A stretch of 64,000 nt of DNA, taken from positions 72,795,955 through 72,859,954 of the forward strand of contig NC_090034.1 of the NCBI RefSeq assembly GCF_037176765.1. Direction: 5' to 3'. The notes beneath the pieces were generated by a model. That model was not told where the DNA came from. It did no database searches and saw only the letters and a list, made by a program, of their open reading frames with translations. The stretch comes from Anolis sagrei. Its lineage: Eukaryota > Chordata > Lepidosauria > Squamata > Anolidae. Shown piece after piece: positions 56,790 through 64,000 of the stretch (position 1 is its first letter; the number at the start of each line of letters is the position of its first letter). The translations under genes were made by a program, and so were the position numbers.

Positions 56790-57240
56790 TCTGGGTTGCT
56801 GTGTGTTTTCCAGGCTGTATGGCTATGTTCCAGAAGCATTCTCTCCTGATGTTTCACCCACATCTATGGCAGGCATCCTCAGAGGTTGAGGGGGTCACTA
56901 GGCAAGAGAGGCTTACATATCTGTGGAATGTCTAGGGCGGGAGAAAGAACTCATGTCTTTCCCCCAGGCAGCGATCAGCCAGGCTTTGAAACTGCAAGGC
57001 CATTGAATGCTAATCAAGGTGGCCATTTGCAACATTCATACTTGCGTCAAGCTGACAAAAGTTCTTCCATTAGTACACAGATATATAAATCCCACTTGCC
57101 TCGATTCCAACAGACCCCACAACCTCTGAGGATGCCTGCTATAGATGTGGGCGATAAATCAGGAGAGAATAATTCTGGAACGTTGCCAGACAGCCTAGAA
57201 AACACACAGCAACCCAGTGATTCTGGCCATGAACACAATA
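56790..57240. mobile_element. Inverted pair of Penelope-derived 3' regions
   Basis: A minus-strand piece (56790-56955) is joined head to head with a plus-strand piece (56960-57240) at the CCCCCAGGCAG segment. Hammerhead-like segments: 56847-56882 (minus) and 57126-57160 (plus). Confidence 0.85.
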
Positions 57241-58039
57241 TTCCCTTCTCTATTCACATCAGTAGAGGCTTTCCGTAATTTCCACTGATCAGGTAAACAA
57301 TGGTACTGGGCTGTCCTCATCCTGTTTCTGTTGTTTTGATTTGACTGAAGCAAACAAGGATAGCACCCCGACACAGAGAACCCAGAAGAATGCCTCCTGC
57401 TCCTTTCCTAGGGTTCGCGTAACCTAGCATTCTTCTTGCTCCCATCAGTTGGAACAGTAGCGTCGTCCTCGGCAAACCAGCTCAGCAGGCCACACTTGCT
57501 GCTAAGGCAAGGAGTGCCATGTCCTCAAACGGTGCGCTGTGCCTCAAGGCTCAGCCAAAGAACACTTTTCCCTCTCACTGCTCACGCAAAGCGGCTAGAC
57601 TGACCGACTAATGCCAGCTTCATCAAGGAGCAAGTCTGAACTAAATGCTGTATGTGGTATCCTCCTTCTCTACACCACTGCCAAGTCCCTATGCTTCATA
57701 TTTCCCAACCAGTCCCTACCGCAGACCCTCTGAGAATGGGTGGTTCTTAAGAAATGACCTTCTTCCCGACGAGGGACGTGGTTTGCTCTAAGCAGCTCTG
57801 CCGAGAGCTTAGATGCAGCAGTCAACAAGGTCTAGGCAAGTCCCACCGTACAAAAAAATCAAACCAAATTAAACAACCAACACCAAAGATGATGGCATAA
57901 GGTTTGAGTAGGAACTTGGGAAGCTCTGCCTCACTCAGGCTGTCTTGCCTAAGCCCAGAAAATGGCAAAATGGAGGAGAAGCACCAGCTGGAGGTAGGCC
58001 TAGGCACAGGACTGTATGTCAGCACTGCTAAGGGTTGAC
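57241..58039 (-). other. UTR-like single-copy DNA downstream of a possible exon
   Basis: 800 bp free of the window's repeats, directly 3' (on the minus strand) of the candidate stop codon at 58040-58042. No poly(A) hexamer was noticed in it, so the transcript end is unknown. Confidence 0.3.
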
Positions 58040-58148
58040 TCATACCATGCTGGCATCCGATTTCATTCCAAAGGAAGGAGGGATTTCAGTCTTAGGAGTG
58101 GCCGGGATCCCAGCATCTGCCTGGATGAATCCTCTTCTGTCTATTAAA
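58040..58148 (-). CDS. Possible terminal coding exon of an unidentified host gene
   Basis: Read on the minus strand, a pyrimidine-rich (TC)n tract and CCCACATAG acceptor precede 109 bases that give one open frame of 35 codons and a stop. The peptide runs LIDRRGFIQADAGIPA then TPKTEIPPSFGMKSDASMV. The acceptor would be in phase 2 (one base completing a split codon). The last four residues ASMV fit a class I PDZ-ligand pattern (S-x-V). Neither flank is a repeat coding region, and the 57241-58039 DNA looks like UTR. I did not recognise the protein, and no upstream exon was found. Chance is not excluded: 35 open codons are weak evidence, and the pyrimidine tract is itself a microsatellite. Confidence 0.25.
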
Positions 58149-58204
58149 CTATGTGGGAGAGAGAGAGAGAGAAAGAAGGCAAACAAAAAGTCATGTTAAA
58201 GCAA

Positions 58205-58335
58205 ATAATAAATAACAAAACTTTATTTATATACCGCCCTATCTCCCCTAGGGGGCTCGGAGCGGTTTCCACATACACAAAATGATACAAAAATGTACAA
58301 TATAAAACAAAAACATAGACATAAACTGTTAACAC
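58205..58335 (-). mobile_element. LINE 3' end
   Basis: On the plus strand AAAACTTTATTTATATACCG followed by CTATCTCCCCTAGGGGGCTC is the reverse complement of a CR1/L2-type 3' end. No coding part. Confidence 0.65.
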
Positions 58336-58337
58336 AA

Positions 58338-58353
58338 CATCTATCTATCTATC

Positions 58354-58408
<55 letters not shown>

Positions 58409-58410
58409 AA
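58338..58410. repeat. (CTAT)n microsatellite
   Basis: About 18 tetranucleotide units with one interruption (CTATTTAT). Confidence 0.97.
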
Positions 58411-58544
58411 AAATGCTCTGTGCATAATGAGTTCCTTAAAAACAAAAGAACCAATGAACGAAATCACACCAAATTTGGCAACAGAACGTCTCACAATACA
58501 AGGAGTGACCATCACTCAAAAAATTATGATTTTGTCATTTGAGA

Positions 58545-58760
58545 ATTGTAAAACATGGCCCTATAGCCCGGAAAAACCTACAACAACCCAGTGATTCCGG
58601 CCATGAAAGCCTTCGACAATACATTGGGTTGTTGTGTATTTTCCGGGCTGTGGCCATGTTCCAGAAGCATTGATGCAGGTGAAACGTCAGGAGACAATGC
58701 TTCTGGAACATGGCCATACAGCCTGGAAAACACAAAACAACCTCAAGTGTCTGTTTGTGT
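58545..58760. mobile_element. Short Penelope-derived termini in both orientations
   Basis: A plus-strand terminus (ACAACCCAGTGATTCCGGCC) is followed by a minus-strand one (TTGGGTTGTTGTGTATTTTC) and another plus-strand piece with GCAGGTGAAACGTCAGGAGA. Confidence 0.75.
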
Positions 58761-59075
58761 AGGATTTTACAAATAACTACAACAATGGGATCACGATCAG
58801 GCTAACTCCTCCGGCTCTCTTAGAGACAGAAGTCCCTCATGTAAACCAAAAATAATTCAAATATCTGTTTAAGTATGTGTTTACAGCTACTTTTACATGA
58901 CATCTAAATTGGTAAAAATCCCATTAAATAATTATTCTCCATTAGAGCATCAGAGAGATAGCTGAGGGAGACATAAGCTGAGGAAATGAGAAAAATAAAG
59001 ATAGGAAATATAGCAAGAATGTTATCTGGTAAAAATTATATTAATTGAGGGGGATACCGCTTGAACTATTTTCTG
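58761..59075. other. No feature recognised
   Basis: Nothing supported. Confidence 0.4.
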
Positions 59076-59236
59076 CACCTATTAATTTCACATTTGCATG
59101 TTTTTGAACTGCTCGGTTTGCAGAAGCTGGGGCTAACAACAGGAGCTCACCCCACCCACAGATTTGAATTGCCGACCTTCTGATCAGCAAGTTCTGCAGA
59201 TCAGCGGTTTAACCCACTGCGCCACCGCAGCCCCTT
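59076..59236 (-). mobile_element. Truncated Sauria SINE
   Basis: The tRNA-like half only: CATTTGCATGTTTTTGAACT through CACTGCGCCACCGCAGCCCC. The 3' half is missing. Confidence 0.85.
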
Positions 59237-59639
59237 ATAGTGTAACACAGACTTCGGTCTGTATTAAATCTGCGCCTTCATCTCAGTGTTGCCAAGAGAA
59301 AAGCACACACAATATTATTATCAAGAGAAACATGATCTTTCGGTAATTTATTTGGCATTCCTTGAACTTTTTGAGTGTGACTACATCTGGGAAAATATGG
59401 CTCAGATGGGTTTCTTATGCATCTTTAAATGAAAAAATTATAACACACCACAGCCAAATGTTGCCTCCTATAAGTTTTGATGATTAACTATGACAACATT
59501 TTCTTCCCACATGTATTTATGAACCCATTCAAATGAACATCTCCTCTGTGCTAATGTGAGACTCACTCTTCATTTTATCCAATTGTGCCCTCTTGTGACT
59601 AAATGGAGACAGGTAAAATGGGTATCATAACAGTAAATA
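59237..59639. other. No feature recognised
   Basis: Nothing supported. Confidence 0.4.
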
Positions 59640-60025
59640 AAGAACAACACTCAAAAACATGGGAATTCCAGACAAGAAACAATCAGGGCCAGCTAATCAC
59701 CTCCCAACAAATGATTCCCCCAGGCAAGAAGCCAGACCTTGAAAACTGCTAGGCCAATAAATGCTAATCAAGGTGGCCAACTGCAACATTCACACCTACC
59801 TCCAACAGACAAAGAGTTCTTTCCACCACCCTGGACCTTCCACAGATATATAAATCCCACTTGCCTAGTTTCCAACAGACCTAACAACCTCTGAAGATGC
59901 CTGCCATAGATGCAGGCGAAACATCAGGAGAGAATGCTTCTGGAATATGGCCATACAGCCCGGAAAATACACAACAACCCAGTGATTCCGGCCATGAAAG
60001 CCTTTGACAATACAAAGCACCAGGT
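59640..60025 (+). mobile_element. Penelope-derived 3' region
   Basis: Collinear with 53515-53884 from AACACTCAAAAACATGGGAA to CCATGAAAGCCTTTGACAAT. A hammerhead-like motif lies at 59891-59925 (CTGAAGA, GCCTGC/GCAGGC stem, GAAACATC). Confidence 0.88.
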
Positions 60026-60702
60026 AGTTTAAATCTGTTCCTAGACATGAAAGTTAAGAGCTACATGCAAGACATTGTGGAATTTCCACTAGAGAACAAA
60101 TGCAAAGATATGTAACAAGGAGACTGGGGAGATAGGTCAATCCTCTAAAAGATCTGATCTATTCCATGCCCTGTTTCCATTCTAGCTGGTCATTCCCATC
60201 TAGTTTTGAATGACTGGTGCCTGATGCCAGAATTCCAGTATGAGTTCCAATTGTGCCAACTAATGTACAAAAAAAGGGATACAGGTGCTTCTTTGCTCAA
60301 TTCTCAAGTAGCCACACAATGTTCCTTGATTGTGTTGGGAGTGGGCACCTTCCCCTTAGCAACCAATCAGTGGCAGAGGGCTCCCAGCCACCATCAACCA
60401 ATCCTTGCACAGCTGAGAAACAGTGGTGTTCTTAGTTCCCAAAGATCCAATGCAGTTTTCGGCGGTCCAGCAAGGTAGATGTGGTTTAGGTGGTTCTGGG
60501 AAAGGTATATCTCACTATCATTCCAATAGGATGCTTTCACCACTGTGTTCTCCTGCCTTTCTGAGAAATAGTCATTTAGATCAAAGTTAAGGGACCCATT
60601 TGGGGTCCCCTAATTCAGAGCTTCTTAAACTTTTCCAACTTGCTATCTCTTTTTGCCCAAGAAAGTTTTATGTAACCTCAGGTATATAAAATAGGTACAC
60701 AG
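60026..60702. other. No gene confirmed
   Basis: A minus-strand frame of about 55 codons around 60400-60560 was noticed but has no family match or partner exon. Confidence 0.4.
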
Positions 60703-60800
60703 ACAGTCCCCAACTTACAAACAGGATAGGTTCTGTAGGTTTGTTCTTAAGTTGAATTTTCATGTAAGTCGGAACAGGTACATTTTTAAAGTGTAACTCG
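60703..60800. mobile_element. DNA transposon fragment related to 166-222
   Basis: ACAGTCCCCAACTTACAAAC and GTTCTTAAGTTGAATTTTCA with GTAAGTCGGAACAG give a partial inverted structure. Confidence 0.5.
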
Positions 60801-60908
60801 AGCCATACACACAAATGTTGTGGTAACCCCCAACCATAAAATTATTTTTGTTGCTACTTCATAACTGCAATTTTGCTACTGTTATGAATCATAATGTAAA
60901 TATCTGAT

Positions 60909-61642
60909 GTTGTTGTTCATTTGTTCAGTCGTCTCAGACTCTTCGTGACCTCATGGACCAGCCCACACCAGAGTTCCCTGTCGACCGTCACCACCCCCAG
61001 CTCCTTCAAGGTCAGTCCAGTCGCTTCAAGGATGCCATCCATCCATCTTGCCCTTGGTCGGCCCCTCTTCCTTTTGCCTTCCACTTTCCCCAGCATAATT
61101 GTCTTCTCTAGGCTTTGCTGTCTCCTCATGATGTGGCCAAAGTACTTCAACTTTGTCTCTAGTATCCTTCCCTCCAGTGAGCAGTCGGGCTTTATTTCCT
61201 GGAGGATAGACTGGTTGGGTCTTCTGAAGTCCACTCTCAGAATTTTCCTCCAGCACCACAGCTCAAAAGCATTGATCTTCCTTCGCTCAGCCTTCCCTAA
61301 GGTCCAGCTCTCACATCCGTAGGTTACTACAGGGAATACCATGGCTTTGACTAGGCGGATCTTTGTTGCCAGTCTGATGTCTCTACTCTTTACTATTTTA
61401 TCGAGACTGGACATTGCTCTCCTCCCAAGAAGTAAGCGTCTTCTGATTTCCTGGCCACAGTCTGCATCTGCAGTAATCTTTGCACCTAGAAATACAAAGT
61501 CTGTTACCGCCTCCACATTTTCTCCCTCTATTTTCCAGTTGTCAATCATTCTTGTCGCCATAATCTTGGTTTTTTTTATGTTTAGCTGCAACCCGGCTTT
61601 TGCGCTTTCTTCTTTCACCTTGATTAGAAGGTTGGGTGAGAG
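60909..61642 (-). mobile_element. BovB (RTE) LINE, 5'-truncated, open frame
   Basis: The minus strand is open across it: LQLNIKKTKIMATRMIDNWK, VTYGCESWTLGKAERRKINA, ELWCWRKILRVDFRRPNQSI and LKYFGHIMRRQQSLEKTIML, the RTE reverse-transcriptase end and C-terminal domain. It ends with an AACAAATGAACAACAAC tail. A 10-bp target duplication AATATCTGAT lies at 60899-60908 and 61643-61652. Apparently young. Confidence 0.96.
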
Positions 61643-62126
61643 AATATCTGATATGCTGGATATATTTTCATTCACTACACCAAATTTGGCACAAATACTT
61701 GATATGCCCAAATTTGAAAACTGCTGGGATTAGGGGATTGATTTTGCAATTTGGAAGTTGCTGGGATCTATAGTTCACCTACAATCAAAGGGCATTCTGA
61801 ACTCCACCAACGATAGAATTGAACCAAACTTGGCACACAGAACTTCCATGACCAACGGAAAATATTGGAAGGGTTTGGTGGGCATTGACCTTGAATTTGG
61901 GAGTTGTAGTTCACCTCCATCCAGAAAGCACTGTGGACTCAAACAATTATGGATCTGGATCAAACTTGGCACGAATCCTCAATATGCCCAAATGTGAACA
62001 CTGGTGTGTTTGAGGAAAATAGACCTTGACATTTGGGAGTTGTAGTTGCTGGGATTTATTGTTCACATACAATCCGAAACCCACCACAGATAGAATTGGG
62101 CCAAACTTCCCACACAGGACCCCCAT

Positions 62127-62380
62127 GCCTTAAAGGGATTTGCTCACATGCTCTCCCTTGCCCGCACATGCGCACTACGTTGCCATGTGTCTAGCGTGCC
62201 TGCTCTCCCCTCCGTGCTTGGAGTCTCAGAAACAGTCCTTCGCTTGGCTGAGAGCCCAACTGGGAAGCCAGCCAATCTCAGCAGGAGGAGGGCTTTTGGT
62301 GGGAGGAATTGCTGTCTGATTCCGAAAAGGAAGAGAAGGACAGGTGGAGAGATCTTCAGCCTTCTCTGCCAAACAGGTTT
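62127..62380. other. Extra block inside a hAT copy
   Basis: It begins after CAGGACCCCCATGCC, where other copies continue with CAACAGAAAATACTG. It has a higher G+C than the hAT, no terminal repeats and no match elsewhere in the window. Could be captured host DNA, a later insertion, or a part lost from the other copies. Confidence 0.5.
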
Positions 62381-62491
62381 CTAAAACCATCAGAAATATA
62401 TATTTTCTGATGCACTTTGGCGCCCCCTCTGAAACTTCTTCGCTACCAGCCCCCACCCCCGGGGTCCTGACCCCCAGGTTGAGAAACGCTG

Positions 62492-62922
62492 ATCTATGTG
62501 GATGACTGCCTCTGCTGGGTGCCTTTCTTTTCTTTTAGCAACTTGGGCTCAGCTTTTAGCTCTTTTTTTATCTGTCCATCCTTGCTCTTCCGAGGGGGGG
62601 GGGAGCCTTTCACAACCCCAACATGGAGCTAAATGGAGCTAAGGGAACCCCGTTTGAGGTCATAACCCAAAATTTACCAGGCCCTGCTATAACTAAAGGA
62701 AAATGTGTGTAGTTTGCCACCTAGTGGCTATTTGAGGCATTTACATGAACCCAGGCATTAAAAAGGGGAGCCAACAGAATGTATTCTGCCACTTGAGGCT
62801 ACAAAGCAGGCATACCAGCATGGCATGATAAATGATGAAAATGCTCTGTGTCCCGCAATATCAGATATTCATCTATGGTTTAATTCTTTGTGTAAAAATC
62901 AACAAACATATCAGTCCCATTT
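62492..62922. other. No gene; probable flank of an unclassified repeat
   Basis: Contains CAGTCCCATTTGCTTTCAAC just before the SINE; the segment beyond the SINE is shared with 48660-48760. Confidence 0.4.
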
Positions 62923-62935
62923 GCTTTCAACTTTA

Positions 62936-63267
62936 GGTAAAGGTAAAGGTAGTCCCCTGACATTAAGTCCAGTCATGTCTGACTCTGGGGTGTGGTGCTC
63001 ATCTCCATTTCTAAGCCGAAGAGCCAGCGTTGTCCGTAGACACCTCCAAGGTCATGTGGCCGGCATGACTGCATGGAGCGCCGTTACCTTCCCGCCGGAG
63101 CGGTACCTATTCATCTACTCACATTTGCATGTTTTCGAACTGCTAGGTTGGCAGAAGCTAGAGCTGACAGTGGAAGCTCACGCCACTCCCCGGAATCGAA
63201 CCTGCGACCTTTCGATCAACAAGCTCAGCAGCTCAGTGCTTTAACCCACTGCGCCACCGGGGGCTCC
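62936..63267 (-). mobile_element. Sauria SINE, complete
   Basis: The plus strand begins GGTAAAGGTAAAGGTAGTCC (reversed tail) and ends CACTGCGCCACCGGGGGCTC. A 13-bp target duplication GCTTTCAACTTTA lies at 62923-62935 and 63268-63280. Confidence 0.97.
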
Positions 63268-63280
63268 GCTTTCAACTTTA

Positions 63281-63689
63281 ATAAATGGTAAAAATGCAAT
63301 TATTTATTATCAGTAAATGTTTTATTTGTATAATTATTTTATATACCAATATATCCAGAGTCGTGTAAATAATTTCTCAGGCCAAAAGAGGAAACATTTA
63401 AGAAGTACTGACTTAGGATATGAGCCAATCAAGCAAGGAGTTGTCTTTTTTTTTTAATGGTCATAAATAAGCACTTTCAGAGACCTTGATCAGATGAAGA
63501 GAACAAAAACTTCTGCCATGTCCAGATGCCAACATCTGTTATCTTTTCAAGGCTGACTTGTACTAAGTTCAATGAGATGGTGACCTCAAAACACAATCAG
63601 TATACATTATTAAAGGGGCAGCCAATTACATTTTAGTAGGTTTAAGGATCATGTGATTAACTGCTAATGTATGTTTTTAAACTGTTTTA
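63281..63689. other. Unclassified repeat segment and single-copy DNA
   Basis: 63300-63400 matches 48660-48760 (TATCAGTAAATGTTTTATTT, TTTCTCAGGCCAAAAGAGG). The rest shows nothing supported. Confidence 0.45.
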
Positions 63690-63815
63690 ATGTATTTTAT
63701 AACTCTATTTATATATCTGTAATTGTACATATCCTATGGCTTCATGTAGTTGCCTACTTGTAAGCCGCCTTGAGTCCCCTCTGGGTGTAGATGCCATAAA
63801 TAAATAAACAAACAA
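63690..63815 (+). mobile_element. LINE 3' end
   Basis: GTAAGCCGCCTTGAGTCCCC followed by a short stem and ATAAATAAATAAACAAACAA is a CR1/L2-type terminus. Confidence 0.65.
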
Positions 63816-63894
63816 ATAAATAGTGGCAAGATAATTGGACTGGGATCAGACCTGAGCCGGTATCACACTAGAGCTGAAAGACTACACAAATAAT

Positions 63895-64000
63895 ATACTT
63901 TATTTATATTCTGCTCTATCTCCGAGGGGACTCAGGGCGGATAACAGTACACATATACGGCAAACATTAAATGCCGTTATACAATTAACGAAGACAGAAA
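63895..64000 (-). mobile_element. LINE 3' end, cut by the window edge
   Basis: ATACTTTATTTATATTCTGC and CTCAGGGCGGATAACAGTAC match 3116-3262. It continues beyond the window. Confidence 0.65.

Larger units (their letters stand above)
60815..62491 (-). mobile_element. Non-autonomous hAT element carrying a BovB insertion and an extra block
   Basis: hAT sequence runs 60815-60908, resumes at 61643 and continues to the terminus GGTTGAGAAACGCTG at 62491. The other terminus is lost. BovB occupies 60909-61642. An additional ~250 bp at 62127-62380 is not found in the other hAT copies. Confidence 0.88.

Noticed and set aside
60400-60590. Minus-strand frame of about 55 codons (VVKASYWNDSEIYLSQNH...)
   Set aside because: No recognised protein, no partner exon, and no plausible start; could be chance.

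Overview
The window comes from a squamate reptile, most likely an anole or other pleurodont iguanian lizard. The evidence is the set of repeats: Sauria-type tRNA SINEs with a CTTTACC-type tail, a second tRNA SINE ending in a CAAGTCGCTCCTGACAC-type tail, BovB/RTE, L2-like, CR1 and L1 LINEs, Penelope-like elements and abundant short hAT elements. Intergenic codon structure is absent and nearly all long ORFs are transposon-derived or noise. The species call is inference.

One host gene is certain: an intact single-exon 14-3-3 sigma gene (SFN, stratifin) on the minus strand at 23896-24636. It has a poly(A) signal at 23204-23209 and a perfect CArG-type element at 24844-24853. A second host signal is tentative: a possible terminal coding exon on the minus strand at 58040-58148, followed by about 800 bp that look like 3' UTR.

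Layout. 1-3300: SINEs, L1 pieces and an LTR-like block. 3846-7030: a hAT relic, then a four-part nest (inverted-arm DNA transposon holding CR1, an L2-like LINE and a hAT inside that LINE). 7297-9370: SINEs, an L2 3' end, CR1 and an LTR-like block. 9664-14462: a second large DNA transposon shell holding CR1, an L2 3' end with a Sauria SINE inside, and a nearly full RT-coding L2 LINE whose 5' junction is a perfect 36-bp hairpin. 15366-18745: SINEs, a diverged repeat block and two Penelope-type elements. 19902-22434: hAT elements and small MITEs. 22443-25244: SFN and its flanks. 25246-29937: BovB, a MITE, a second L2 copy and an LTR-like block. 31092-35072: a tandem duplication, three hAT copies and a mariner. 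35600-37880: an array of ~135-bp modules and a hairpin-bearing TIR element. 39300-46434: L2, hAT, LTR-like, CR1, another LINE and mariner. 47874-48590: a MITE beside a minisatellite. 49996-60025: a pogo-type MITE, an LTR-like block and a large cluster of Penelope-derived pieces. 60815-64000: a hAT split by BovB, a Sauria SINE and LINE tails.

The main observations are about transposition. Nine hAT-type elements show 8-bp target duplications with TA at the centre. Two hAT copies entered the same site of two different LINE copies in opposite orientations. A tandem duplication preserves the empty sites of two hAT insertions. Penelope-derived pieces repeatedly carry hammerhead-ribozyme-like motifs. 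All boundaries were read by eye and may be off by several bases where no target duplication is quoted.
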